A stretch of 64,000 bases of DNA from contig JAIOKI010000018.1 in assembly GCA_028335825.1 (NCBI GenBank), positions 248,001 through 312,000 of the forward strand. Reading direction: 5' to 3'. Within the stretch, counting starts at the first letter, position 1. Each line of letters begins with the position of its first letter. Made by a program: the position numbers and the translations under genes. The DNA comes from Nosema muscidifuracis (Eukaryota; Microsporidia; Nosematidae). Positions 1 to 10,604 of the stretch are shown in pieces. The notes beneath the pieces are model-generated. The model had not been told where the DNA came from, did no database searches, and was given only the letters and a program-made list of their open reading frames with translations.

Positions 1-1
1 C

Positions 2-613
2 GCTGAAGACGGTCTGCAAAGTAATTTAGCTCCATCAGCCATAGGTGAGGGAGGATCAGTTCGTGTTGGTACTCCATCAACGGATGAAGATAATACAGAT
101 ACGGATGAAGCTAGTCGTAAATCTGATCCAGTATTAATTAGTGAAGAAGAGGGAGTTCCTGATAATGGTGTAGTATCAGATAATAGTGCGTCTAATGGGT
201 TTGTTTTACTCGATGATCCCAATAAAGATGCTAAATTTACTAATGATGAATCCACTAGAGCTGAAGGACCTGTAGTTGATTCTTCAGCTACTTTTAATGA
301 TTCCAAGGCTGATGATGCTGTAGTTAATGAACCCACTTCTATCAGTAAGCCTAATGTTGATAAGCCTATTGAAGCTAATGATCCCGCTAGTGTTGATAAT
401 TCTAAAACTGATGATTCTAAAGTTGGTAAGCCTAAAACTAATGGACCTAAAAATGGTAAGCCTAAAGCTAATAAGTCTAAAGTCGATAATTCTAAAACTA
501 ATGAACTTAAAGTTTCTAACCTTAAAGATAATAAGTCTAAAGTCGATAACTCCAAAACTGATGATCCTGAAGTTAGTGAGACTGCAAATGATGCTGAAGA
601 GGAAGAAATTTAA
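2..613 (+). CDS. 3' end of an acidic, repeat-bearing protein (partial)
   Basis: An open frame enters from the left edge and runs to TAA at 611-613, giving the last 203 residues of a protein. The sequence is low complexity. The first half is rich in Asp, Glu, Ser and Thr. From about residue 110 there are degenerate repeats built on Asn-Ser-Lys, Lys-Val-Asp and Lys-Pro-Lys, and a unit of about 20 residues beginning Asn-Lys-Ser-Lys-Val-Asp occurs twice. The tail is acidic and ends Glu-Glu-Glu-Glu-Ile. Codons such as CCT, GCT, TCT and GGT are commoner here than in the rest of the window, as might be expected of a strongly expressed structural gene. No domain is recognisable. A spore wall, polar tube or other secreted repeat protein is possible, but without the N-terminus this is a guess. 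Confidence 0.75.
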   Translation, partial: AEDGLQSNLAPSAIGEGGSVRVGTPSTDEDNTDTDEASRKSDPVLISEEEGVPDNGVVSDNSASNGFVLLDDPNKDAKFTNDESTRAEGPVVDSSATFNDSKADDAVVNEPTSISKPNVDKPIEANDPASVDNSKTDDSKVGKPKTNGPKNGKPKANKSKVDNSKTNELKVSNLKDNKSKVDNSKTDDPEVSETANDAEEEEI

Positions 614-2259
614 AAGTAAAAGTTTAATTTATTCATTTTATCTATTTTTAAACTTTATTGATTTCGGTTAAATGTTTATTCAATTATACAGTTTTTTCCA
701 ATTGAGAGTGTTAAAAAAATATATTTTTGCGAAAAATGGTAGTTGGATATTTATTTTGTTCGCTATATAAAAAATTAATCAAATAATTTCAACATGTAAA
801 CAAGAAAAAAATATATTTTCATCTTTATCAAACTTTTTAAATATGTAAAAGAAATGTCAGTATGGTTTGTTGTCTAATTTTTTTAATATAAAAAGAAATT
901 ACATGAAGTCAAGTTTATGAATATAAGTTGTTTTTTTAATTCAAAAGCACATATAAAACTTAACATCTAAAAAATAATCATCTTCAACATGGGATTTTAT
1001 AAAATGATTTATTTTTCATAATTATTGTAAATTTTATAAAAACTGATTAAATATAATAAATTTTTAAAAAATTCAAATCATTAAAGATCTGAACAATAAT
1101 TAAAGTATGCAATTTATAACATAAATATAACTCTTCGTATGCATAAATACTGATTAAACGATAAAATTACAATAATTTGCTTGAATAGGTAAAAAATAAA
1201 TGAAATATATTTTCTATTATTTTATCAAGGAAATATTGATAACAATAATAATTAAATTAATTTATTAACTCAAAGTAAACATGTTTTACATATTATTATC
1301 TTATATACTCGGCATACTAAGGTATTTTACAAAAGAAATGATATAGAAAGTTTTCTATAACTGACACTAATATTATATAATTTACTCAATGAGAGATTTT
1401 ATTTATATAAAAATTTATAAATGTTGTATAAAATTGAAAAAAAGGACTTAAAATTTAGTAGTAGTTAAATATTTTTATAATAAAAAAATCTAAAAAGTAT
1501 CAATAAAAGTCATAGGATTTGCTTAATACACTCTCTGTGTAAATTAATTAATTAAAATATTAAATTTAGCTTTTACACTAATTGTTTAATTTGCAATGCT
1601 GTATAAAAGATCAGATATTAAAATTTAAAAAATGAGTCAGACACTAAAGAATATTTTTAAGATACGTTTCTATATTTTAACAAATAATGAACCAAATTGT
1701 GATTTAATTTTTTAATCTCTAATAATAAAAACAGAGTTAAATTTTGTAATGTGTTTTATTTCCATATAATACTTTAAAAAGATATTTTATTTTAAAACTA
1801 TTACTAACTCTAATGAAAAATATTTATTAAAATAAGAGAGAAAATCACCTAAGCCATTTAAAATTTCATATTTAATAATTCTTGTTTTAGACAAGCACAC
1901 CATTCAAACTTTTGTTGTGAGGAGATATTTATATATTTAAAAATTAGAAATTTAAATATTAACAGGAATAATTAAAAAATAATCTATTATTTTCTCAATT
2001 AAAGATTTTTTTGTTTCTTTACAGAAAAATGTTCTGATCTTTGTAGAAAGAATTAATTAACTTATAAAATTGTATTTTTTAATTTGTTAAGTTATATTTA
2101 TCTAAAAACGAAGTACTAAATAAATTTGAAAAATAATATTTATTTTTATCTAATTTACTTCTTTTCTAAATTAATTTAATTTTCAATACTACTTCTTAAA
2201 AGACTTCAATTTAAAATTAATTTATTTCAATAGTATTCTAGAAAAAACTAAATAATTCA
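614..2259. other. Intergenic AT-rich stretch, nothing recognised
   Basis: About 1.65 kb between two convergent genes. Base composition is extremely AT-rich with many homopolymer runs. I see no open frame with coding character, no tRNA-like cloverleaf, no start motif followed by an ORF and no clear tandem repeat. Confidence 0.6.
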
Positions 2260-2565
2260 TTATTTATTTTGTCTAGTCAGTTCTGCCATTTTTTCTATAT
2301 GTTCATTTGATGGCATCTGATTCATATTGATAATTTCTCTATTACCAAAGCTATAATCAAAGTCTTTTTCTACAACAAAAGAAACTTCGCTTGTATCAAT
2401 CACAGATTTACCTTTATGTCTACAAAGCATAGATGCTCTGTTTATAATATCCAATAAGAACTTCTCACTTAATAGTTGAACATTTTTTATGACTTCTTTG
2501 TCCATTTTTTTGTTAACAAGTTTTGATAATTTTTTTGGTTCAAGAAAATGATTTTCTATGTTCAT
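2260..2565 (-). CDS. TAF12: TFIID/SAGA subunit TAF12-like histone-fold protein
   Basis: A 101-residue protein that is essentially one histone fold. TAF12 pairs with TAF4 in TFIID (and with Ada1 in SAGA) in the nucleus for Pol II initiation. The match lies in the order of helices and the segment Leu-Cys-Arg-His-Lys-Gly-Lys with a following acidic 'Val-Glu-Lys-Asp-Phe' stretch, which correspond to the TAF12 pattern LA-x-HR-x-S/G and the 'hLE-x-nWn' helix. The open frame extends five codons further upstream, but CCC lies five bases before the second ATG at 2565, so I choose that start. Yeast and human TAF12 carry long N-terminal extensions that are absent here, the usual microsporidian reduction. 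Another TAF or NC2-type histone fold is the main alternative. Confidence 0.6.
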   Translation of the reverse strand: MNIENHFLEPKKLSKLVNKKMDKEVIKNVQLLSEKFLLDIINRASMLCRHKGKSVIDTSEVSFVVEKDFDYSFGNREIINMNQMPSNEHIEKMAELTRQNK

Positions 2566-2808
2566 TCTCAGGGTATACAAAAAAAAAATTATAAAAATTT
2601 ATTGTATTTGAATAAATAATTTGTCATTTAGCTAAATATGATTTAATGATTAATCATAATAAAAAATTGAATTTTCAATATAAATTCTGTTAAAATTATT
2701 TTTAAAAAAATATTTTAATTATAAACAAACAAAATAGAATTTTTATAGAACAAATGAGAAATACTGGTAAATATAAATATATATGAATGTTTACAAAAAT
2801 ATATATTC

Positions 2809-3009
2809 AGATTTATAATTAAATATATTGATTTCGTTATACATAAACAAATATTTATTCAAAAAATAGATATTCAGATTTATAATTAAATATATTGATT
2901 TCGTTATACATAAACAAACATTTATTCAAAAAATAGATATTTAGATTTCTAATTAAATATATTGATTTCGTTATACATAAACAAACATTTATTTAAGTAA
3001 AAAAAAGAG
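2809..3009. repeat. 67-bp tandem repeat upstream of the myosin gene
   Basis: Three near-identical 67-base units start at about 2809, 2876 and 2943. Each contains AATATATTGATTTCGTTATA followed by CATAAACAAA. A different unit of about 75 bases (GAAAAATGAAGATTTTACT and flank) is repeated twice at about 3033-3160, and the first motif returns once more near 3190. These fill most of the 700-base gap between TAF12 and myosin. Confidence 0.85.
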
Positions 3010-3265
3010 AAAAGATTTATAATTAAATATATTGAAAAATGAAGATTTTACTTAAATAGATTAATTATTCATTAAGCAAAAATAGATTTTTTTTGACTTT
3101 AATGAAATTGAAAAATGAAGATTTTACTAAAATAGATTAATTATTCATTTAAACAAAAATAGATTTTTTTGATTTATTATCAAATATATCGATTTCGTTA
3201 TGCATAAACAAACATTACTTTTAACAAAAAAATAATGCATAGATAATTTTTTTTATTTAAGGGCC

Positions 3266-6200
3266 ATGGAATTTAGAAAAAATGATAAAAATATTGTTGA
3301 CACAAACCATATATTGAATAGTACAGAGACAACAGATTTAAAAATTGCTAAAAGTTTTACTGATAAAAAATGGGTTTGGGTACCAGATAGTTCTAAATGT
3401 TTTGTATCTGGATTTATCATCAGTGAATCTGATGGTATGGTACAAGTAAATGTAAATAATGAAGTTAAATTACTTAAAGAAAATGAAATAATGAAAATGA
3501 ATCCTCCAAAGTTTGATCTAGTTGAAGATTTAGCTGCCTTGAGTCATCTTAATGAGCCAAGTGTTTTGCATAACTTAAGTTCTAGATATCAAAATGGTTT
3601 AATTTATACTTATTCAGGTTTATTTTTATTATCAGTTAATCCTTATAGAGATCTTAATATATACAGTGAAAAATTTATTAGAAAATATACAATGAATAAG
3701 AAATACGAACTTGATCCTCATATTTATGGAGTAGCAAATGAAGCTTACAATAATATGTTAAATAATAAAGAAAATCAATCAATTTTAATTACAGGAGAAA
3801 GTGGAGCTGGAAAAACAGAAAATACAAAAAAAGTTATTGAATTTTTAGCATCTATTGCTGGTTACGACAAGAAAACTTATAAAAATGAGAATTTAAATTT
3901 GAATAATAATTTAGGAATAAAAGGAAATCAAAAAATGACATCATCATTTAATAATGTAATAGGAAATCCCATGAATTCTAATTCAGATAATTTTTCTACA
4001 ATTGATAAAAAAATATTAATGACTAATCCTATATTAGAAGCTTTTGGTAATGCTAAGACTGTAAAAAATGACAATTCTAGTAGATTTGGTAAATTTATTC
4101 AAATTAAGTTTAATGGTGGAAATATTTGTGGAGCTCATATCGAAAAATATCTTTTAGAAAAAAGTAGAATAACTTTTCAAAATTCAGATGAACGAAATTA
4201 TCATATTTTTTATCAATTACTTAAGTGTGATGATGAAAAATTAATGAATATGTTATATTTAGATCAAGATATAAGAAGTTATCGATTTTTAAAAGGAATC
4301 ACTAAAATAGAAGGAGTTGATGATTATGCTGATTTTATTCAATTACGTCGTTCTTTTAAAAACCTTCATTTTTCAAATGATGTCGAATTATTTTACTACA
4401 AGATAGTTGCTGCTGTGTTACATTTAGGAAATTTAAAAATTGTTGAAAGAAACAATGGAACTGAAATTGAAAATTTTGGTGTTGTAGATAAAATTTGTAA
4501 ACTTCTTGAAATTCCTTCATCTCATTTTATTAATAGTCTTTTACATCCTGTTATAAAAGCTGGTAATGAATTTATAACTCAAAGTAGAAGCGTTGAACAA
4601 GTATATTCAATTATTGATGCTTTAGCAAAGATTTTGTATGATAAAATGTTTGATCAAATTATTAATGAACTAAATAATAAGCTTGGAACAACTGATAGTA
4701 CTAATTTTATAGGTGTGCTTGATATTGCAGGATTTGAAATATTTAAAGAAAATGGATTTGAACAATTGTGCATAAATTATACAAATGAAAAATTACAACA
4801 ATTCTTCAACCATCACATGTTTATTCTTGAACAAGAAATTTATAAAAAAGAAAATATTGAATGGAACTTTATTGATTTTGGTTTAGATCTTCAACCAACA
4901 ATTGATTTAATTGAAAAAAATAATCCAATTGGTATTTTAAGTTATTTGGATGAAGAATGTGTTATGCCTAAAGCTTCAGATAAAACATTTTTAGATAAAT
5001 TGAAAAGCATAAAAAATCAGAAATTTAAGAATGTTTATTTTAAGGAAGGTTTTATTCTTGAACATTATGCAGGTGAAGTAGAATATTTAGTAAATAATTG
5101 GATAACAAAAAATAAAGATCCAAATTTTGAAAATATTAATGAATTAATTAATAAATCAGGCAATGTAAATGTTAGTGAATTAAGTTTTATTGACAAAAAT
5201 ATTAAGAGGGGATTTTTCAGAACTGTAGGACAAAAGCATAAAGAACAGTTAAATTCACTTATGAAAACATTATCTCAAACAAATCCACATTTTGTAAGAT
5301 GTATAATTCCAAATTTAAAAAAATCAGGAAATTTTTTAGATAATAGAATTATACTTGAGCAATTAAAATGTAATGGTGTATTAGAGGGAATAAGAATTAG
5401 TAGACAAGGATATCCTTCGAGAATGACATATGATGAATTTGTCGATAGGTACAAAGTTCTTAATAATGATGGATCAGTTGATTATATACCTAATCTAGAT
5501 AAGAGAGAAGAATCTTGTGAAATACTAAAATATTTAAAATTATCTGAATCTCAATTCAAATTAGGATTAACTAAGATTTTTTTTAGACAAAGTGTTTTAG
5601 CTGATATTGAAGATTTAAGGGAATTAAGAATAAGTGAGATAATGAAAGAAGTTCAAGCAATTGTTAGATCAAAACTTGAAAAATTGAAATTCAATTTAGA
5701 GGAACATCGTAAGAAATCAATTGGTATAATTAAGAAGAATGCAAAAATATGTGTTGAACTTCAAAAATGGAATTGGTGGAAATTGTATCTAAAAATTAAA
5801 CCATTACTTGATGTTAGAAAAAGAGACAATGAATTAAAAGAAAAAGATAATACAATCAGTCAGTATTTAAAAGTTATTGAAGAATATAAAATTAAGAATG
5901 AAAAATTAACTAATATTAATAAGGAAATTTATAATAAAAATGAAAGTTTATTAAGAGATTTAGAAATGGAAAAAATTCATATAATTGAGAATGACGAATT
6001 AATTAAAGGTATAAGAAATCAATCTAAAGAAATTGAGAAAGAAAAAAAAGAATTAGAAAAAATTATAAAATCTTTAAATGAAGCTCATTCACAAGAAAAG
6101 ACAAATTTTAATACTTTGTTACAAAAAGAAATTGATAATAAAAATATTTTAGAAGAGAAACTAAAAGTCGTTGAAAATGAAAAACTTCAAAGTGTTAATG

Positions 6201-8140
6201 ATGAAATTAAATATCTCAAGAAAACTATTGCTGATCTTAAAGAGACAAATAAGAGAATTCTTAATGAACAAGAAGTTTTAAATAAGGAAAGTGAAATATT
6301 ACAAGAGAAACTCAAAAATTCAGAAAAAGATAAGCAAGTACTTCAACAAGAATTGAGTGAAAAAGAAAATATTTTAGAACAGACTAAATCAAATCTTAAT
6401 ATTTATCAAGATAATTTAAAGAAGATTAAAGAAGAAAATAATGATATGATTTTTGAAAATGAAAAATTAGAAAAGAAAATATTTAATTTAGAATCTGAAA
6501 TTGAGAAGAAAAAAGAAGAATTGATATATGCTAATGAAAATTCAGGAAAGTTTAAAAGTGATTATGATATGTTAAAAATTAATTATGATTCAATACTAAA
6601 AAAGAATAAAGATCTTCAATTACAAATGAATGAACTTGAACAAGCATCTATTTATAATAATATGGAAAAAGTTGATAAATCAAATTTACTTTTAGAAAAG
6701 AAAATTAAGAAGTTAAGTGATAAGATAAAAGTATTAGAAAATATTAATAGTAATTTAATACAAGATAAGGATGAAATTCGTCAGCAGAATTCTCTTCTAG
6801 TACAAACTAAAATGGATGAATTTTTTGAAGGAGAAAGACAATTTAATGCTATTAAAAAAGCTCTTAAATTAGAGAATCAAAAATTAGCTAGTGAAAATTC
6901 AATATTAAAAAAAGAGCTTGATGATTTAAAGGCAGCTTCTGAATCTTCAGAAGATTCTGCTTTAGAAAAGTTGTACAGAATGTTAGATAAAGAAAAGAAG
7001 TTAAGAAGAGAAGTTGAACAAAAAATTTTGGATTATGAGAACAGAAATCTTAATTTACAAAATACAATTAATGAACTTACTAAATGTTCTTGTTCTTTAA
7101 ATGATGTATGTGTATGTAAATGTAGTAATTGTAATACATCTTGTAGAAATTCTTATAAGAATTTAAATAATTATGATACTGATGAAATTGATGAGATTAT
7201 TTCTAATGTAAATCTTTTAGTTGATGGATTTAATAACACTTTTTATAATATTCTTGATTCTAATAAGAAAAGAATTGATTATTTAGTTTCTAAAGTTAAT
7301 GAACTTGAATGTAATCTTTTAGATAAAAAGAATGAAAATGAAATTTTATCTAAAAATATGAATGATATAAAAAATCAATGTAAAGATTTAAAAGATTTGA
7401 ATTCTACTAATCTTAAGAAGATACAAACTTTGAATACTACAAATGAAAGTAATTTATTTAAGATATCTCAGTTAGAGTTATCTTTAGTTGATAAGAATAA
7501 TTTATTAGAATCTATACAGAATAAGTATAATGAAATAAAAAGTAATTTTGAAAGAATTAATTTAGATAATAAGAAGGAAATAGAGAATTCTATTTCCAAT
7601 ATTAAGAGATTAAATATTATGTATGATACTAAGATTAAGGAAATTACAGAATCTAAGAATGTAGAGATTTCTATATTAAAATCTAAAATTAATGATTTAG
7701 AATTAAAGATAACAATTTTAGAAAATAATAAATATGAGATTGAAAGTCTTAAGATTGAAAATTCAGAATTAAAGAAGATGAAAGATACTAAAATTAATAT
7801 TGAACCTATGATTATAAATGATAGTAGTAGTAATTATCTTACTAAGATACATGATCTTGAAAGAAAAAAGTCCATTCTTGAGAAAGAAGTTAAGAATATT
7901 AAGAGTAGTCTAAAAGATTATCAGAATCATTTTGAATCATTCCTTAAGGAGAATGGAGAACTTAAGAAAGAGATTGAGAAACAGAATAAAGAAATGTTTG
8001 ATTTAGTTAAACAGAAGAATCTTCAAAATCTTAAGATTGAACAAATGGAGAGAGACCTTGTTGATGGTAAAGAAATGGTAGATTTTCTTAAGAATGTGAG
8101 TTTGAGTAGGAAGAATAAAAAAGTAGGATTAAGAAAATAA
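3266..8140 (+). CDS. MYO1: Class II myosin heavy chain
   Basis: A 1624-residue conventional myosin. An SH3-like N-terminal patch (about 37-75) precedes the motor. The P-loop GESGAGKT is at 177-184, switch I (NSSRFGKF) near 268, switch II DIAGFE at 486-491, the actin-binding 'NPHFVRCIIPN' near 675-685, the SH1-helix region with 'KCNGVLEGIR', and the converter ends at 'GLTKIFFR' near 767. The neck keeps the class II signature Trp-x-Trp-Trp-Lys-Leu followed by Lys-Pro-Leu-Leu but has at most one weak IQ motif. Residues from about 830 to the end are heptad-rich coiled coil, broken at about 1274-1298 by a Cys cluster (10 Cys in roughly 25 residues). Class II myosins dimerise through the tail and drive the cytokinetic ring. 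GGG lies just before the ATG. The WD40-like gene starts 76 bases downstream on the same strand. Confidence 0.95.
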   Translation: MEFRKNDKNIVDTNHILNSTETTDLKIAKSFTDKKWVWVPDSSKCFVSGFIISESDGMVQVNVNNEVKLLKENEIMKMNPPKFDLVEDLAALSHLNEPSVLHNLSSRYQNGLIYTYSGLFLLSVNPYRDLNIYSEKFIRKYTMNKKYELDPHIYGVANEAYNNMLNNKENQSILITGESGAGKTENTKKVIEFLASIAGYDKKTYKNENLNLNNNLGIKGNQKMTSSFNNVIGNPMNSNSDNFSTIDKKILMTNPILEAFGNAKTVKNDNSSRFGKFIQIKFNGGNICGAHIEKYLLEKSRITFQNSDERNYHIFYQLLKCDDEKLMNMLYLDQDIRSYRFLKGITKIEGVDDYADFIQLRRSFKNLHFSNDVELFYYKIVAAVLHLGNLKIVERNNGTEIENFGVVDKICKLLEIPSSHFINSLLHPVIKAGNEFITQSRSVEQVYSIIDALAKILYDKMFDQIINELNNKLGTTDSTNFIGVLDIAGFEIFKENGFEQLCINYTNEKLQQFFNHHMFILEQEIYKKENIEWNFIDFGLDLQPTIDLIEKNNPIGILSYLDEECVMPKASDKTFLDKLKSIKNQKFKNVYFKEGFILEHYAGEVEYLVNNWITKNKDPNFENINELINKSGNVNVSELSFIDKNIKRGFFRTVGQKHKEQLNSLMKTLSQTNPHFVRCIIPNLKKSGNFLDNRIILEQLKCNGVLEGIRISRQGYPSRMTYDEFVDRYKVLNNDGSVDYIPNLDKREESCEILKYLKLSESQFKLGLTKIFFRQSVLADIEDLRELRISEIMKEVQAIVRSKLEKLKFNLEEHRKKSIGIIKKNAKICVELQKWNWWKLYLKIKPLLDVRKRDNELKEKDNTISQYLKVIEEYKIKNEKLTNINKEIYNKNESLLRDLEMEKIHIIENDELIKGIRNQSKEIEKEKKELEKIIKSLNEAHSQEKTNFNTLLQKEIDNKNILEEKLKVVENEKLQSVNDEIKYLKKTIADLKETNKRILNEQEVLNKESEILQEKLKNSEKDKQVLQQELSEKENILEQTKSNLNIYQDNLKKIKEENNDMIFENEKLEKKIFNLESEIEKKKEELIYANENSGKFKSDYDMLKINYDSILKKNKDLQLQMNELEQASIYNNMEKVDKSNLLLEKKIKKLSDKIKVLENINSNLIQDKDEIRQQNSLLVQTKMDEFFEGERQFNAIKKALKLENQKLASENSILKKELDDLKAASESSEDSALEKLYRMLDKEKKLRREVEQKILDYENRNLNLQNTINELTKCSCSLNDVCVCKCSNCNTSCRNSYKNLNNYDTDEIDEIISNVNLLVDGFNNTFYNILDSNKKRIDYLVSKVNELECNLLDKKNENEILSKNMNDIKNQCKDLKDLNSTNLKKIQTLNTTNESNLFKISQLELSLVDKNNLLESIQNKYNEIKSNFERINLDNKKEIENSISNIKRLNIMYDTKIKEITESKNVEISILKSKINDLELKITILENNKYEIESLKIENSELKKMKDTKINIEPMIINDSSSNYLTKIHDLERKKSILEKEVKNIKSSLKDYQNHFESFLKENGELKKEIEKQNKEMFDLVKQKNLQNLKIEQMERDLVDGKEMVDFLKNVSLSRKNKKVGLRK

Positions 8141-8216
8141 ATGAATTTATGAGTAAAGTAAAAATTTTTATAATATCTTTTATTTCATCAACTTAGATTT
8201 TATTATTTTCTTACCC

Positions 8217-9344
8217 ATGGAAAATAATAATTTTAAAAGTTATGTAGAAGATAATAATGTAAAGAGTAATTCAAATGATATGAAGAGTAATACAAATGAT
8301 ATGAAGAGTAATACAAATGATAATAATAGTAATGCAAATGATATAATGAATAATAATAATATAAATAGTAATACAAATAATATAATGAATAATAATAATA
8401 TAAAGAGTAATTCAAATAATACAAATTATATAATGAATAACAATGAAATTTATTCTGTTGATTACTCTCCTTCTCTTAAATATTTTATATATGCAGGAAA
8501 TGATCAGAAATGTACAGTCTATGATACAAATACTAAATCAGTATTTACAGTTATAGAAGGATTTACAGATTCAATAATCTTTTGTAAATTTATTAATAAT
8601 AATAAGTTACTAGTATGTACTATAGATGGTAATATATTAATAACATCTATAGATGGAAGTATATCACACTCAGAAGAGATTAATGAAGAAATATCTTGTG
8701 TAGAAGTATCAGATGAGAATATATTTATAGGTACATGTACTGGTACAATATATAAATTTAATTATGAGTTAACAGATCAGACTGTTTACATGGATCAAGG
8801 ATCAGAAATAATTAAGATAATATATTACAATAATATTATATATTCATTAAGTGAGAATACATTGGTATCAACTAGTGGTATACGTATAAATATAAATAAT
8901 GCTACTAGTTTTAGTATGATACCTAATACAGAAATATTCTGTATAAGTACTCTTGAAGATGTACTAATATACAAATCAACATCTCTTATTAACAAATATA
9001 CTATAGAAGGACATACAGAGACTAGTGAATACACAGATGGATATTTTATAATAGCAGGATATTGTGATTATATCTTACTTATCAATACTAAAATGAATAT
9101 GTGTATTCATAAGATGCCTATATTATCATCAGGTATTAATAAATTAAAAATAGGAGGAGACCATAAAATATATTTTAGTACTGTGTGTGGATACGTGGGA
9201 GTATGCGATATACGAATAGATGAGTCTGTACAGATGTATGAGACGAGAGTAGGAACACTTTTTGATATTTATGGTGATAAAGATACATTCTATGTTGGTG
9301 GACTTGAAGGAATTGATATATTAAAAACGGAAGAATTTAAATAA
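8217..9344 (+). CDS. WD40-like beta-propeller protein with Asn/Ser repeat N-terminus
   Basis: 375 residues. The first 75 are low complexity, with seven-residue units of the type Lys-Ser-Asn-x-Asn-Asp-Met encoded by 21-base repeats. The rest shows about seven divergent propeller blades: alternating hydrophobic beta segments, Gly-Asn-Asp-Gln-Lys-Cys-Thr-Val-Tyr-Asp in the first blade, and Cys-Asp-Ile-Arg near 330 in the last. Few canonical Trp-Asp pairs remain. The opening blade and overall size recall the ribosome assembly chaperone Sqt1/AAMP, but this is weak and other small WD40 scaffolds are equally possible. CCC directly abuts the ATG (TTACCCATG). The gene lies 76 bases after the myosin gene, but independent start motifs argue against co-transcription. 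Confidence 0.7.
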   Translation: MENNNFKSYVEDNNVKSNSNDMKSNTNDMKSNTNDNNSNANDIMNNNNINSNTNNIMNNNNIKSNSNNTNYIMNNNEIYSVDYSPSLKYFIYAGNDQKCTVYDTNTKSVFTVIEGFTDSIIFCKFINNNKLLVCTIDGNILITSIDGSISHSEEINEEISCVEVSDENIFIGTCTGTIYKFNYELTDQTVYMDQGSEIIKIIYYNNIIYSLSENTLVSTSGIRININNATSFSMIPNTEIFCISTLEDVLIYKSTSLINKYTIEGHTETSEYTDGYFIIAGYCDYILLINTKMNMCIHKMPILSSGINKLKIGGDHKIYFSTVCGYVGVCDIRIDESVQMYETRVGTLFDIYGDKDTFYVGGLEGIDILKTEEFK

Positions 9345-9405
9345 ATTATTTTATTAATAATGATAAGTGTAGACTAATTAATTTTATTATGTACTTTAAT
9401 TTTGA

Positions 9406-9487
9406 AGTCAGATGGCCGAGTGGTCTAAGGCGGTGGCTTAAGGTGCCATTCTCTTCGGAGGCGCGGGTTCGAACCCCGCTCTGGCTA
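9406..9487 (+). tRNA. tRNA-Leu(AAG)
   Basis: An 82-base class II tRNA. Acceptor stem AGTCAGA pairs with TCTGGCT (one G-T), discriminator A at 9487. The D arm is GCCGAGTGGTCTAAGGC, the anticodon stem GTGGC/GCCAT has loop TTAAGGT giving anticodon AAG, the long variable arm TCTC-TTC-GGAG is typical of leucine, and the T arm is GCGGG-TTCGAAC-CCCGC. There is no intron. The internal A box (TGGCCGAGTGG) and B box (GGTTCGAACCC) are intact. CCA is not encoded. Confidence 0.97.
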
Positions 9488-9575
9488 TTTTATAAAATTT
9501 TATTTTTATAAATCACTTCTATTTGAAATTTGCTCTGGCTATTTTATAAAGATATAAAATTTTATAAATCACTTC
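9478..9575 (+). repeat. 54-bp tandem duplication of the tRNA-Leu 3' end and flank
   Basis: GCTCTGGCTATTTTATAAA, which includes the last ten bases of the tRNA, occurs at 9478-9496 and again at 9532-9550. Each copy is followed a little later by TTTATAAATCACTTC. The second copy is a tRNA tail without a body, and so is not a gene. Confidence 0.8.
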
Positions 9576-10604
9576 AGTTTTATTAAGTCTTTCCTTTATA
9601 TTTTATCATTATTTTAAAATCTTAACATTAGTAATCTTATTGATGTATTTATAAATAATCACTAGATTTTAAATATTTGTAATCAAATTAATTTTTCTAG
9701 TAAAGACAGGAATTATACGAAAGGAATATTTTTTTCATATTTACTGACTTAATAGAAAAAAACTTTCTTGATTTATTTATAAGAAGCTTAAACAAAATTA
9801 ATAAATTTTAGTATTTTATTCTAAAAAAATATAATGATAATTAATTACAAACATCATAATTTTTATCAAAATAGAACACATTTCTTTATTATTTGAAATC
9901 CTCCATTTCTTCAATTACTGATTATTGAATTGGCATCATATTTAATATTAATTTATAAATATTTAATGCTATTTAAGATGTTCTTTCATTCAATTATATT
10001 TTATACTGATAAAGTATAATTAAATATTATCCAAAGATATCATCATAAGAAATATCTTGATTAATAAATTCTATAATATAATATAAAAAGTTTTTTTTGT
10101 TATCATCAGTAATACCAAGATGATTCCCATTTTATTTTTATAAATAATATTTAATATTTTAAAAGATTCTTAGTATTTTAGTTTTGATAAGAGTTAAAAT
10201 GATTATAATCCAGTTAAGTAATAATGATAATACTCATATATACACTTTATTTCTAAAATTGAATTTTAAAGTTTCTTCTTTAATTAAATCTATTCAGTAT
10301 AAGTACTAAGATTTTATGATGTATATAAATATGTCCATTCATATTTTAGTAAAATTCAAGTAAAGAGAAGTTATTTATTAAAATAATACAAGTCAAATTT
10401 ATTTAAAATTTAAGTAAATAGAAATTCACAACAACTTATAAATTTCAATAATAAAGTAATGAGGTATTTCACAACAACTTATTAATTTTTTAAATAACTG
10501 TCATTTATTAAAATAATACAAGACAAATTCATTTATAATTTAAGTAAAAAGGCATTTCACAACAACTTATAAATTTCAAATAATATACTTTTTAAATTAA
10601 TTTT
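9576..10604. other. Intergenic region with a possible short coding relic and a 131-bp repeat
   Basis: AT-rich. Antisense codons from about 10130 down to a TAA at 10027-10029 read as a protein-like string of about 34 residues rich in Asp, Asn, Ile and Phe and ending Asp-Ile-Phe-Gly. There is no in-frame ATG in front of it, so it may be the tail of a lost gene or chance. Between 10368 and 10582 a segment containing ACAACTTATAAATTTCAA and AATAATACAAG is duplicated with a period of about 131 bases. Otherwise I see nothing. Confidence 0.45.

Noticed and set aside
327-671. 114-codon ORF rich in Leu, Lys and Ile
   Set aside because: It is a shifted frame of the acidic repeat protein; the repeats explain its regularity and the other frame has far better coding character.
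8233-8424. 63-codon minus-strand Tyr/Leu repeat ORF
   Set aside because: Antisense of the Asn/Ser repeat of the WD40-like gene.
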